A DNA stretch of 64,000 nt from Sphaerisporangium album (GCF_003323745.1 NZ_QOIL01000022.1:1-64000), one strand, 5' to 3'; shown: positions 33,399 through 42,203, counted from the stretch's first letter. The notes: generated from the letters alone by a model not told the origin. Program-made: numbers and translations.

Positions 33399-34078
33399 CC
33401 TGGCCGGATCACGGGATCACGCCGGACCATCCCACCGCCGCCTGGCCGCAGCCGCCGCCGGGCGACGCGGGCGCTCCCGTGGAGGGCGAGCAGGCCGAGG
33501 CGGGCCGGCCGCCGCCGGGCGAGGGCGCCCAGCGGCGGGCCGCGGCGCGGGCCTTCCGTCCGCGCCGGACGGTCCCGGCGACCGTCACCGCCCTGCTGCT
33601 CGCCCTGGCCGCCCTGGTGACCCTGATCGGAGCGGTCGCGGCGGCGACCGGCGCGAACATGCGGACCGTGCCGTGGACGTCGTTCGCCGACTTCGCCGCC
33701 GGGCCCGTGGACGACCCGGCGCACCTGGCCACGGCGAGCGCGGCGCTGGTGCTCGGACTCCTGCTGCTCGGGCTGGCCCTCGTGCCGGGACGTACCCGGG
33801 TCGTGCCGCTGGCCTCGGACGACCCGAGGACCGTCACCGGCATGACCGAGGGCGGGCTGCGCCGCCACCTCGCCACCGTCGCCGCGGGCGTCGACGGCGT
33901 GTCGCGGGCGCGCGTCAAGCTGCGCCGCCGCGTCGTGCACGTCAGGGCGGTCACCCCCCTGCGCGACCCGGGGGGCCTGCCGGGCGAGATCACCGAGGCC
34001 GTGGGCGAGCGGCTGGACGAAATGCGGCCGCTCAAGCCCATGCGGGTCCGCGTCCACATCAGCCAGAAGGGGAAGTGA
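33395..34078 (+). CDS. DUF6286-type membrane protein of the Asp23 operon
   Basis: 227 aa with a GTG start overlapping the previous stop. The N-terminal 55 residues are Pro/Gly-rich and cytoplasmic. Two helices follow (TVTALLLALAALVTLIGAV and ALVLGLLLLGLALV) and then a soluble alpha/beta tail (VDGVSRARVKLRRRVVHVRA). The family name is from memory of such operons. It probably anchors or organises Asp23 proteins at the membrane. Confidence 0.65.
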   Translation: MTWPDHGITPDHPTAAWPQPPPGDAGAPVEGEQAEAGRPPPGEGAQRRAAARAFRPRRTVPATVTALLLALAALVTLIGAVAAATGANMRTVPWTSFADFAAGPVDDPAHLATASAALVLGLLLLGLALVPGRTRVVPLASDDPRTVTGMTEGGLRRHLATVAAGVDGVSRARVKLRRRVVHVRAVTPLRDPGGLPGEITEAVGERLDEMRPLKPMRVRVHISQKGK

Positions 34079-34082
34079 GCGC

Positions 34083-34637
34083 GTGAAACACCGTCCCGCG
34101 GCCGCCAACCGCGTCGGCCTGGCCCTCGTCGGCCTGCTGCTGGCCCTCGCGGGCGCCGTCACGCTCGCGCGCGCTCTCGGCCTGCTCGGGCCTCCCCACG
34201 CCCCGCTGATCCCCGCCGAGGTCAGCGGCTTCCCCGCCGGGCATCCGTGGTTCTGGCCCGCCGTCATCGCGGGCTCGCTGGTCGTCGCGCTGCTCGCCCT
34301 GTACTGGCTGCTGGTGCAGGGGCGTCTCGACACGCTGCGCACCCTCGACCTGGAGCCCGACCCCTCCCACGGCGCCACGCGCGTCTCCGCGGGCGCCGCC
34401 GCCGGGGCGCTGGAGGACGACCTCGCCGAGAGCGTGCACGGGGAGCGGGCGCGCGCCTCGCTCGCGGGCGCGCCGTCCGACCCGCGGCTCGCCCTCCTCG
34501 TCGTCCTGCCCGACCAGGCCGATCCCGCCGTGGCCCGGCAGGGCATCAACGGGGCGGTGACGCGGCTGCGCCGGACCCTGGAGAGCGACCGGCTGCCGGC
34601 GGTCGTCCGGATGCACGCCGTCCACAGGCGCACGTGA
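34083..34637 (+). CDS. amaP: Alkaline-shock membrane anchor AmaP-like protein
   Basis: 184 aa, GTG start four bases after the preceding stop. Two N-terminal helices (VGLALVGLLLALAGAVTL and FWPAVIAGSLVVALLALYWLL) are followed by a cytoplasmic domain (ALEDDLAESVHGERARASL). This is the AmaP layout, which tethers Asp23 to the membrane. It ends the operon; about 140 bases follow, with imperfect hairpins that may terminate it. Confidence 0.75.
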   Translation: MKHRPAAANRVGLALVGLLLALAGAVTLARALGLLGPPHAPLIPAEVSGFPAGHPWFWPAVIAGSLVVALLALYWLLVQGRLDTLRTLDLEPDPSHGATRVSAGAAAGALEDDLAESVHGERARASLAGAPSDPRLALLVVLPDQADPAVARQGINGAVTRLRRTLESDRLPAVVRMHAVHRRT

Positions 34638-34775
34638 TCGCCGGCGGGTCCGGAGCGACTTCGACCGCCGCGCCACACTCGGGGAGGGTGTGCGGCCGGG
34701 CGTTTGCGGGAATGTGAAATATACGGATAAAGCCGACAAACACGACATGGTGTCGTTCCGATGAAGGAGGGCGTC

Positions 34776-35234
34776 ATGGGGGCGCACACGCGCGAGACGA
34801 CGAGAACGCCGCTGCAGATGGCCGCCTTCGTCCTCGGAATCATCTTCCTCGCGATCGGGATCCTCGGCTTCATCCCCGGGATCACCACGAACTACGGCGC
34901 GCTGAGCTGGGCCGGGCACCACTCCGACGCCCGGCTGCTCGGCCTCTTCCAGGTCTCGGTGCTGCACAACATCGTGCACCTGCTGTTCGGCATCGCGGGC
35001 GTCACGCTGGCCAGGACCTGGACGGGAGCGCGCAACTTCCTGATCTGGGGCGGCGCCATCTACCTGGTGCTGTGGATCTACGGCCTGCTCATCAGCCAGA
35101 CCTCCCCCGCCAACTTCATCCCCGTCAACACGGCCGACAACTGGCTCCACTTCCTGCTCGGCGTGGTCATGATCGCCCTCGGCGTCGTCCTCTCCCGCCG
35201 CGCCCGCGCCAGACGTCCCTCGTCCGTCATCTGA
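34776..35234 (+). CDS. DUF4383 four-helix membrane protein
   Basis: 152 aa from ATG 34776, preceded by AAGGAGGG. Four hydrophobic helices; the segment LGLFQVSVLHNIVHLLFGIAG is the signature of DUF4383 proteins, common in actinobacteria, function unknown. Separate from the Asp23 operon by a spacer and its own ribosome site. Confidence 0.85.
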   Translation: MGAHTRETTRTPLQMAAFVLGIIFLAIGILGFIPGITTNYGALSWAGHHSDARLLGLFQVSVLHNIVHLLFGIAGVTLARTWTGARNFLIWGGAIYLVLWIYGLLISQTSPANFIPVNTADNWLHFLLGVVMIALGVVLSRRARARRPSSVI

Positions 35235-35338
35235 TCCACGGTGGCCCGACCCCGCCCGGATCGGGACGGCGGGCATGCCGGTGCGAGAAATCTCGTCCCG
35301 CCCGTCGGAGGAGAGCGCCCCCGGGCGATGGAGAGAGT

Positions 35339-35866
35339 GTGAACCTACCGGCGGGAGTGGAACCGGACCCGGGGGCGGCGTTGCTGGTGTTGTACGACAC
35401 GGCGCTCCCGCAGGTCTACGGCTACTTACTGTCCCGCTGCGGGCAGCGGGCCTTGGCCGAGGATCTCACGGCGGAGGTCTTCCTGGCGGCCGTCGAGGCG
35501 GTGCGCAGGCGTCCGCCTCCCGACGTGAGCACCGCGTGGCTCGTCGGCGTGGCGCGGCACAAGCTCGTCGACCACTGGCGGCGGGCCGAGCGTGAACAGC
35601 GCGGCCTGCGGGTGGTCCAGGGACTGCCCGCCGAGCCCGACGACCCCTGGGACGAGCGGCTGGACGCCATGATCGCGCAGCAGGTGCTGGCAGAGCTCGG
35701 CCCGCACCACCGCGGCGCGCTCGTCCTGCGCTACCTCGACGGCCTGCCCGTCCCCGAGGTCGCCCGTCTGCTCGGCCGGACCGTCCACGCGACCGAGGCG
35801 CTGCTCGTCCGGGCCAGGAAGGCCTTCAGGGAGACCTACGAGAGATCGGAGGGCCGCGATGTCTGA
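35339..35866 (+). CDS. ECF-like sigma-70 family RNA polymerase sigma factor
   Basis: 175 aa from GTG 35339 (GGAGAG upstream). Region 2: YDTALPQVYGYLLSRCGQRALAEDLTAEVFLAA, then TAWLVGVARHKLVDHWRR. Region 4: LGPHHRGALVLRYLDGLPVPEVARLLGRTVHATEALLVRARKAFR, a standard helix-turn-helix. No C-terminal extension. The gene overlaps the following two-domain VOC gene by eight bases, so both are made together. No ordinary anti-sigma factor is adjacent; the VOC gene's leader may replace it. Confidence 0.9.
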   Translation: MNLPAGVEPDPGAALLVLYDTALPQVYGYLLSRCGQRALAEDLTAEVFLAAVEAVRRRPPPDVSTAWLVGVARHKLVDHWRRAEREQRGLRVVQGLPAEPDDPWDERLDAMIAQQVLAELGPHHRGALVLRYLDGLPVPEVARLLGRTVHATEALLVRARKAFRETYERSEGRDV

Positions 35867-36740
35867 TCCGTTCGAGGCCCTCCTGCGGCCCCCCGAGGCC
35901 GTCGACCCCGACCCCACCTTCGCGGCGCGCCTGCGCGCCCGCCTGGAGCGGGAACTGCTCGACCACAGAGACCCGAGAGGAACCAGAATGTCCACCAGCT
36001 CCACCACGTCCACGCCATCCGCCCCTGCCGTCCCGCGCCACGGCGACGTCGGGTACGTGTCGCTGCGGGTGCCCGACGTCGGCCGCGCCGCCGACTTTTA
36101 CCAGGCCGTACTCGGCTGGCGGTACGCGCCCGGCGGCGACCCCCGGGGACGCCAGGTGCAGGGGCTCGCGCTGAACCACGGCATGTGGGCCGAGGAGGGC
36201 TCGCGCACGCTGTGGGCCTGCTACCGCGTGGACGACGTGCACGCGGCCGTGCGCCGGGTCCGCGAGGCGGGCGGGCGGGCCGAGGAGCCGTCCCGCGAGC
36301 CGTACGGGACCATTTCCACGTGCGTGGACGACCAGGGGCTGTCGTTCGGCGTCTACGAGGTCTTCGGCGACCGCCCGGCGGAGGTCTCGTCCCGGCAGGG
36401 GGAGATCGTCTACCTGACGGTGGAGGTGCCGGACGCCGACCGGGCCCGCGCCTTCTACGGGAGCGTCCTCGGCTGGGAGTTCGTCCCCGGGAACGTCGAC
36501 CAGGGGTGGCGAGTGCGGCTCGGCGGCGGCGAGGTGCGCCCGATGACCGGCCTGTGGGGCGGACGCGACCGCGCGGCCGTCGTGCCGATGTACTCGGTGG
36601 AGGACATCGACGCGGGCGTGGCGCGGGTGCGCGCGGCCGGAGGCACCAGCACCGACCCCGAGCGCCAGCCGTACGGCGTCACCGCCGAGTGCGCCGACGA
36701 CCAAGGAGTCCGCTTCTACCTCGGCCGGCTCCCCGGCTGA
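35859..36740 (+). CDS. Two-domain VOC (glyoxalase-like) protein with sigma-coupled N-terminus
   Basis: 293 aa, ATG overlapping the sigma-factor stop by eight bases. The first 45 residues (SDPFEALLRPPEAVDPDPTF, RLRARLERELL) look like the short N-terminus found on partners of ECF sigma factors. Two tandem VOC domains follow (VSLRVPDVGRAADFYQAVLGW and VYLTVEVPDADRARAFYGSVLGW), each ending in a metal/substrate-type motif. VOC proteins include glyoxalases, dioxygenases and antibiotic-binding proteins. Sigma-linked members are known in actinomycetes, but their ligand is uncertain. I infer a sensor or enzyme tied to the sigma factor's regulon. Confidence 0.85.
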   Translation: MSDPFEALLRPPEAVDPDPTFAARLRARLERELLDHRDPRGTRMSTSSTTSTPSAPAVPRHGDVGYVSLRVPDVGRAADFYQAVLGWRYAPGGDPRGRQVQGLALNHGMWAEEGSRTLWACYRVDDVHAAVRRVREAGGRAEEPSREPYGTISTCVDDQGLSFGVYEVFGDRPAEVSSRQGEIVYLTVEVPDADRARAFYGSVLGWEFVPGNVDQGWRVRLGGGEVRPMTGLWGGRDRAAVVPMYSVEDIDAGVARVRAAGGTSTDPERQPYGVTAECADDQGVRFYLGRLPG

Positions 36741-36972
36741 CCGCACCCGCGACCGGAACGGGTTCGCGCTCCGTACGGAGTGGTCGTCGCTTGTACGGAC
36801 GCGGCCCGGCCCTGGATCGGCTCGCGGCCCGGACCCGCGGTCCCGCCGGGCCACGCGGAGGGGCCACGGGACGGTTAAGGTGAGGCGCTCGGCGGGCTGA
36901 CCTCTCCCCCGCTCCGTGTGCCGGGCCGCGGGTCGGCCGGAGGAGGGGGCCACCGGCGTCGGAAGGGGCCGA

Positions 36973-37347
36973 ATGATCGGCAGGTTGCAGTGCGTGGTCC
37001 TGGACTGCCCGGACGTCCTCGAACTCGCGTGGTTCTACCAGGCGGTCCTCGGCGGCGAGGTCAACCGGCCGGATCGCCGATGGGGGGTGGACGACGACTT
37101 CGCGACCCTCCACACCGACTCCGGCCTCGTGCTCGCGTTCCAGCGCGTGGCGGACTACCGGGCCCCGCGGTGGCCGAACGCCGCCCACCCGCAGCAGTTC
37201 CACCTGGACATCGACGTCCCGGACCTCGACACCGCGCAGGATCTGCTCCTCGGGCTGGGCGCCACGCTGCTCCTCGTCGACCCCCTGGGGTGGAGGATCT
37301 TCGCGGACCCGGCGGGTCACCCGTTCTGCACGCTCGCCGGCCACTGA
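36973..37347 (+). CDS. Single-domain VOC/glyoxalase-like protein
   Basis: 124 aa from ATG 36973 (GGAAGGGG upstream). The N-terminus MIGRLQCVVLDCPDVLELAWFYQAVLGG and the end WRIFADPAGHPFCTL follow the VOC pattern typical of actinobacterial glyoxalase-like proteins. Substrate unknown. About 230 bases after the sigma/VOC pair, so probably its own unit. Confidence 0.85.
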   Translation: MIGRLQCVVLDCPDVLELAWFYQAVLGGEVNRPDRRWGVDDDFATLHTDSGLVLAFQRVADYRAPRWPNAAHPQQFHLDIDVPDLDTAQDLLLGLGATLLLVDPLGWRIFADPAGHPFCTLAGH

Positions 37348-37441
37348 CAGCGGGCGACAGCGACGGACGGCCGGGAGCCTGGGACCCGGGAGCGCGAGCA
37401 CGCCTAACCGGGGCAGCTGCTCAGCCCCTGAGCACGGCGGC

Positions 37442-37555
37442 TCAGCAGGTCAGATGGTTCAGCCGGCCGGACGGCTGAACCGACAAAGACGGCTCAGCGG
37501 GCCAGAAGGTTCAGCCGACCAGACGTCTCAGCGGGCCAGGCGGTTCAGCCACTCG
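37442..37555. repeat. Degenerate copies of the TetR gene's 3' end
   Basis: The motif TCAGCGGGCCAG(N)2GGTTCAGCC occurs as the actual 3' end of the TetR gene (stop at 37528), again 34 bases away (37494), and in weaker form at 37442. It appears to be a small tandem duplication of the end of the coding region into the intergenic space. Confidence 0.6.
37456..37481. terminator. Bidirectional stem-loop between VOC and TetR genes
   Basis: GGTTCAGCCG, loop GCCGGA, then CGGCTGAACC: a perfect 10-bp stem between convergent genes. One arm belongs to the TetR-end repeat, so the terminator seems to have been built from the duplication. Confidence 0.7.
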
Positions 37556-38244
37556 GCGAGGAGGACGCGCTCGGCGGCCGAGAGTGGGACGTCCTTGCCT
37601 TCCAGGGCCGCGTGCAACGCCATCGCGCGGCTGGCGACCTCGGCCGACGGGCCGGAGCCGGGCGGAGCGTCGGCGTCCATCGCCTCCTCGGTGGTGATGG
37701 CCCGCAGGACGGCCTCGCGCGTCGCGGTGGACAGCTCGGGATCACGCTCGTCGGGCTCGGTGGCGATGAGGTGGAGGGTGAGGCCCACCCCGGCGGCCTG
37801 CACCATGCGCGCGGCGCGGTCGACGCTGGTCTTGAGCCGGCCGGCGTCGGCGATACGCGTGATCATCTGCTCCAGCATGGAGACTGCCTGGCGCGCGGCG
37901 GGGGACGGCTCGCCGGGGTGGGCGTCGCCGTACATCAGCACGTAGAAGGCGGGACGGGACAGGCCGAAGCCGACATGCAGATCCCAGCCGCGGCGAAGGT
38001 CGCCGATCGGGTCGTCCGTCCGGCCGAGGCGCACCTTGCTCGCGAGGTATTCCTCGAATCCGTAATGGGCCACCGCGGCGAGCAGCCGTTCTTTGTCACC
38101 GAACAGGCGGTACAGCGTGGGGGCCTGCACGCCCGCGGCGGCGCCGACCGCGCGCGTCGAGACGGCCTCCCTGCCGCCCTTGGTCAGCAGGTCCGCGGCC
38201 GCGCGCAGGACACGGTCTCTGGTGCTGAGCGTCTCGGTGGGCAT
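37528..38244 (-). CDS. TetR-family transcriptional regulator
   Basis: 238 aa. The N-terminal HTH has the TetR pattern (RVLRAAADLLTKGGREAVSTRAVGAAAGVQAPTLYRLFGDKERLL, read as separate blocks). The ligand-binding remainder is variable. No Shine-Dalgarno sequence is seen before the ATG, so it may be leaderless. A near-perfect palindrome 27 bases upstream (38271-38291) is a candidate operator for autoregulation. The adjacent SDR gene on the same strand may be a target. Confidence 0.9.
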   Translation of the reverse strand: MPTETLSTRDRVLRAAADLLTKGGREAVSTRAVGAAAGVQAPTLYRLFGDKERLLAAVAHYGFEEYLASKVRLGRTDDPIGDLRRGWDLHVGFGLSRPAFYVLMYGDAHPGEPSPAARQAVSMLEQMITRIADAGRLKTSVDRAARMVQAAGVGLTLHLIATEPDERDPELSTATREAVLRAITTEEAMDADAPPGSGPSAEVASRAMALHAALEGKDVPLSAAERVLLAEWLNRLAR

Positions 38245-38270
38245 GTAAGAACGCTAACAGATTTCGGTTA

Positions 38271-38291
38271 ACATCGCTACGGTACCGATGT
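38271..38291. promoter_or_regulatory. 21-bp near-perfect palindrome, candidate TetR operator
   Basis: ACATCGCTACGGTACCGATGT has 9 of 10 arm positions paired around a central G. It sits 27 bases upstream of the TetR start, in the space between the TetR and SDR genes. Size and location suit a TetR-type operator. Confidence 0.5.
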
Positions 38292-38509
38292 CAGCGCGTT
38301 GACGGTAGCAACGCTCCGCGCGTTCCAGGCCACCGGAAAGATCGGACAGCGCGCTGCGAACCCGCGCCGTCGGCCGCACCGATCCCACCGTATCCGGGGT
38401 TGAGGCGGGTTCGAGGGCCATGTCCGATTTGTACGCCATACCGAATCACGATGACCGCTCACGGTCCCCGGGCGAGAAGGCCCTGCCCGGCACCCGGGGC
38501 CCGCGCGAC

Positions 38510-39316
38510 CTAGATCTCCTTCAGGAAGCCGGAGTCGACGGCGAAGTCGGCCCCAGTCGTGTTCGCCGAGCGGGGGGAGGCGAGCAGGGCGATGACGTCG
38601 GCGACCTCCTGGGGGCCGGCCAGGCGTCCCGTCGTGAGGTTCATCATCCCGGGGGCGAGCTCGTCCATGACGGCGTCGCGGCTGGTGCCGGCCTGGGCGG
38701 CGAACATGTCGGCCACGCCGCCCTCGTCGGTCCACCACGCGGTCCGCACGGGGCCAGGAGAGACGGTGTTCACGCGGATGCCGCGCGGCCCGAACTCCGC
38801 CGACAGCACCTTGGTGAGGTTCGTGAGACCGGCCTTGGCCGCGCTGTAGTCCACGTTCATCGGCGACGGCTGCCGCGCGTTGCCCGAGGACACGTTCACG
38901 ATGGCGCCGCCGCCGCGCTCCAGCATCAGCGGGATGGCGGCGCGCACGGCCCGGACGGCGGAGAAGAGGTTGAACTCGAACATCGCCCGCCATTCCTCGT
39001 CGCCGGCGTCCAGGAACGACCCGCGCGGCAGTGTGACGCCGGGCGGCGGGCCACCCGCGTTGTTGACCAGGATGTCGAGGCCGCCGAACGCCTCGGCCGC
39101 GCGCGCCACGATCTCACCGGGCGCGTCCGGGGCCATCAGGTCGGCCGCGACGTGCACGAGGTCCGGCCCGGCGAGCGCGTCGAGTTCCGGGCTCGTCCTG
39201 CGCGACGAGGCCACGACCCGCGCCCCCTCGGCGAGCAGCGTGCGGGTGACCGCGAGGCCGATGCCCTTGGACGCTCCGGTGACGACCGCGACGCGCCCAG
39301 AAAGCTGCAGATCCAT
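38510..39316 (-). CDS. SDR-family NAD(P)-dependent oxidoreductase
   Basis: 268 aa. Rossmann motif VVTGASKGIGLAV near residue 11, the NNAG motif (LVNNAGG), catalytic Ser in IVNVSSGNA, YxxxK as YSAAKAG, and the end SGFLKEI. A classical 3-ketoacyl reductase-like SDR; substrate unknown. Same strand as the TetR gene with a 265-base gap, so they are not necessarily one operon. Confidence 0.9.
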   Translation of the reverse strand: MDLQLSGRVAVVTGASKGIGLAVTRTLLAEGARVVASSRRTSPELDALAGPDLVHVAADLMAPDAPGEIVARAAEAFGGLDILVNNAGGPPPGVTLPRGSFLDAGDEEWRAMFEFNLFSAVRAVRAAIPLMLERGGGAIVNVSSGNARQPSPMNVDYSAAKAGLTNLTKVLSAEFGPRGIRVNTVSPGPVRTAWWTDEGGVADMFAAQAGTSRDAVMDELAPGMMNLTTGRLAGPQEVADVIALLASPRSANTTGADFAVDSGFLKEI

Positions 39317-39650
39317 GAATGTCCATGCCTTTCGTGGTCCGACCGGCGCCTGGCGTCCACCACCGGCGCGCCGGTCCGTAATGCCACGTCACCGGCGATG
39401 CCGGCGGACGGGCTTGGTGGCGTGGCCACGAAGCTATTGCCGGGCGGGGGTGATGGTCCGGCGTAGATCAGACCGGCTTCTCCAGCGGGAAACGGACCGT
39501 CAATCCCGGAGCGCGACCGGGTGCCGCCGATCTTCGGGGAAGCCTCAGAGGGAGCCGGTGCCGTCCGAGGTTTAAACATCGCATTACCCGCCAAATAGGG
39601 CATTTCGGGTAGGGGTCGTGCGAAGAAGTCCATCTATTGAGGGGGCACCG
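39317..39650. promoter_or_regulatory. Divergent intergenic region SDR / CBS gene
   Basis: 334 bases, no gene seen. The part near 39570-39615 is AT-rich (GTTTAAACATCGCATTA) and includes an inverted pair TACCCG (39585-39590) and CGGGTA (39606-39611) 40 bases before the CBS gene. It likely carries the CBS promoter. Confidence 0.35.
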
Positions 39651-40085
39651 ATGAGCACACCCGGAGCCGCGAAGACGGCGCATGACGTGATGCATCCGGG
39701 GGCCCAGTGCATAGGCGAGAACGACAGCCTCCGCACCGCCGCGCAGATGATGCGGGACCTGGATGTCGGCGCGCTGCCGATCTGCGGAGAGGACGATCGT
39801 CTCAAGGGGATCATCACCGACCGGGACATCGTCATCAACTGCTGCGCCCAGGGCAGGGACCTCGACAGCACCACGGCGGGGGAACTGGCCGAGGGGCTGG
39901 TCTGGGTCGACGGAGACACCAGCATCGACGAGACGCTGACCACGATGGAGCAGCACCGGGTCAAGCGGATACCGGTCCTGGAGAACCACCGCCTCGTCGG
40001 CATGATCAGCGAGGCCGACCTGGCGAAGGAACTCCCCGACGAGAAGCTCGCCGAGTTCGTCCACCGCGTGTACTCGGGCGCCTGA
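39651..40085 (+). CDS. CBS-domain pair protein
   Basis: 144 aa from ATG 39651 (GAGGGGG five bases upstream). Two CBS motifs: HDVMHPGAQCIGENDSLRTA with LKGIITDRDIV, and a second ending RVKRIPVLENHRLVGMISEADLA. Stand-alone CBS pairs bind adenosyl nucleotides and are often hypoxia or dormancy linked in actinobacteria (Hrp1-like). No enzyme domain is attached. Followed by two strong hairpins. Confidence 0.9.
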   Translation: MSTPGAAKTAHDVMHPGAQCIGENDSLRTAAQMMRDLDVGALPICGEDDRLKGIITDRDIVINCCAQGRDLDSTTAGELAEGLVWVDGDTSIDETLTTMEQHRVKRIPVLENHRLVGMISEADLAKELPDEKLAEFVHRVYSGA

Positions 40086-40108
40086 GCCGAGCCCACGGAA
40101 GTGACCGT

Positions 40109-40133
40109 GCCCGGACGTCGCCGACGTCCGGGC
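40109..40133 (+). terminator. Stem-loop after the CBS gene
   Basis: GCCCGGACGTCG followed almost immediately by its exact complement, folding with the innermost bases as loop. 24 bases after the CBS stop. Confidence 0.6.
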
Positions 40134-40234
40134 GCGTCCACTTCGGCTGTCGTCGCCGCGCCTGCGTCCCGGGCGGGCGGGACCTGACCCGCCCCCCGCT
40201 ACGGCACGTGGAAGCGCGGGTGAGAACGCGAAAA

Positions 40235-40260
40235 GCCCCGCCGGGAAATCCCGGCGGGGC
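40235..40260. terminator. 12-bp stem-loop between convergent CBS and ggt-like genes
   Basis: GCCCCGCCGGGA, AA, TCCCGGCGGGGC. Preceded by AAAA and followed by CTT, it can work on either strand and probably serves both convergent genes. Confidence 0.75.
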
Positions 40261-40505
40261 CTTCACGCTGTGGACCGATGTGCGGGTCGCCTCTCGGCGA
40301 AAGGCTCAACGCGGCTCCAGCCGAACGGTATTCCGCGAAGGCTATAGATGAGGCCCGGGGACACCAGACACATCAGCCACGTGTCATCTAACCACACCCT
40401 GCACGAGATTGTTCCCCGCCCCGCAAAAGTTTCCGCCGAGAACTTCCCAGCCCCCGCTCCCGCCCGCACCGACGCGTCGGCGCCCCGTCAGGTCGGGGGT
40501 GTGGC

Positions 40506-42062
40506 TCAGTGGCCGGCGGCGCTGGAGATCACGGCTCTCGGGTCGGCGGCGGCGGCGAGGATGCCGTCGGGGCGGGATTCGATGAGGTGGGCGTGGCCGA
40601 ACGAGCCGCCGAAAGGCAGGTGCCGGACGTCGTGGCCGCGTTCACGCAGGTCCGGGGCCCACGGCGCGCCGTCCTCCACGTCCAGGGTCGCTCCGTCCGG
40701 GTCGGCCCAGGCGTCGAAGCCGGTGTCGCCGGGGCCGAGCCGCCAGCGGGGCGCGGCGATGGCCTCGCCCGGCGTCTGGCCGGATGCCAGCAGGCGGGCG
40801 ATCACCTGCAACAGGATCTGCGGCTGGGAGTCCCCTCCCATGGTGCCGAGCACCGCGCGCAGCGAGCCGTCAGGGCGCGTCACCAGCGCGGGAGCCAAGG
40901 TGTGCGGCGGGCGGCGCGCGGGCCCGTACTCGGCGGGGTGACCAGGGGTCAGCGAGAACCCCATGCCTCGGTTGTGCAGGTTGATGCCTGTAGCCGGTTC
41001 GAACAGCATGCTGCCGAAGCCCGCCGCGTTGGACTGGATGAGGGACACGCCCATGCCCTCGGAGTCGACGGCGCACAGGTACGTCGTGTCGCCCGGCGAG
41101 ACCAGGTCCCTGAGCCGGGCACGGCGCGAGGCGTCTATGCCCGCACGCCGCTCGTCGGCGGAGGCGAGCACGTCCTCCACGGACGCCCCGTCGAACAGCA
41201 CGTCGGGACGGTCGTGCCCGGCGGCCCTGGCGGCCTCGACCAGCAGGTGCGCCCAGAGCGGGTCGGCGGGGTCGCGCGGTAGGTCGAGCCCGTCGGCGAT
41301 GGCCAGCGCCAGCAGCAGCGCGTAGCCCTGGGAGTTCGGCGGAACCGTCCACACGTCGTGCCCGAACGCGCGGACGGCGATGGGCGCGACCCAGTCGGCG
41401 TTCACGCGGGCGAGGTCGGCCTCGGAGTACTCTCCCCCGGCCGAGCCGCCCACCGCCGGGTCGCGGCCGAGCGCGAGCAGGCCCGCGCCGAACTCGCCGA
41501 GGTAGAAACCGTCGCGCCCGTCGGTGCCGAGGGCGGTGAGCGCGCGGGCGACGCCCGGCCGCCGCAGCGGCGCGCCCGGCGCGACCGGGGCGTCCACGCC
41601 GGGCAGCACCGCGGCGGCCGGGGCGAGCAGCGGCGAGGCGGGGAATCCCGAGTCGGCGTACCGGACGGCGGGGGCGAGGAGTTCGTCCAGGGGCAGCCGG
41701 CCGTACCGGGCGTGCAGGGCGAGCCAGCCGTCGGCGCAACCGGGTACGGTGACCGACCTGATGTCGTGCTGGAACGGCATGCGTTGGCGCCCTTCGGCGC
41801 GCAGCCTGTCCGGGTCGGCCCCGGAGCCCGACCGGCCGGACGCGTTGAGCGTGCGCGGCGGCCCCTCGCCGTCGTGGACGAGCGCGAACAGGTCGCCACC
41901 GAGGCCGCAGGCGTGCGGCGCGGTCACGGCCAGCACGGCGTTGGCGGCGATGACGGCATCGGCCGCGGATCCGCCCCGATCGAGCATGGTCACCCCGGCC
42001 GAGGTGGCCAGATGGTCGATGGTGCAAACCATGCCAAACCTGGCGAATCGCGTGAACTCCAT
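40506..42062 (-). CDS. Gamma-glutamyltransferase-family protein
   Basis: 518 aa. N-terminal half: GGSAADAVIAANAVLAVTAPHACGLGGDLFALV. The small-subunit start DTTYLCAVDSEG gives the catalytic Thr that would be exposed by autoprocessing, followed by NAAGFGSMLFEPATGINLHNRG, and a late GGDSQPQILLQVIA. There is no signal peptide, so it may act in the cytoplasm on glutamyl or cephalosporin-like amides, as many actinobacterial YwrD-like members do. Stands alone; ends before a shared terminator. Confidence 0.9.
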   Translation of the reverse strand: MEFTRFARFGMVCTIDHLATSAGVTMLDRGGSAADAVIAANAVLAVTAPHACGLGGDLFALVHDGEGPPRTLNASGRSGSGADPDRLRAEGRQRMPFQHDIRSVTVPGCADGWLALHARYGRLPLDELLAPAVRYADSGFPASPLLAPAAAVLPGVDAPVAPGAPLRRPGVARALTALGTDGRDGFYLGEFGAGLLALGRDPAVGGSAGGEYSEADLARVNADWVAPIAVRAFGHDVWTVPPNSQGYALLLALAIADGLDLPRDPADPLWAHLLVEAARAAGHDRPDVLFDGASVEDVLASADERRAGIDASRRARLRDLVSPGDTTYLCAVDSEGMGVSLIQSNAAGFGSMLFEPATGINLHNRGMGFSLTPGHPAEYGPARRPPHTLAPALVTRPDGSLRAVLGTMGGDSQPQILLQVIARLLASGQTPGEAIAAPRWRLGPGDTGFDAWADPDGATLDVEDGAPWAPDLRERGHDVRHLPFGGSFGHAHLIESRPDGILAAAADPRAVISSAAGH

Positions 42063-42203
42063 GCCGGAACTCTACGACTCGACACCCCCGAACCAGGCCC
42101 CCTGCCCCGCGGACGGCGATGCCGGCGCCGCTGTACGGCGAGCCACCCCGGAGGCTCGTGATCGGCGGCCGCTCACAGAGATGGAGGGAGGCTCATGGCC
42201 GAG

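Noticed and set aside
39585-39611. Hypoxia (DevR/DosR) box before the CBS gene
   Set aside because: I looked because Hrp1-like CBS proteins are often DevR-controlled; the sequence does not match the 20-bp DevR palindrome.
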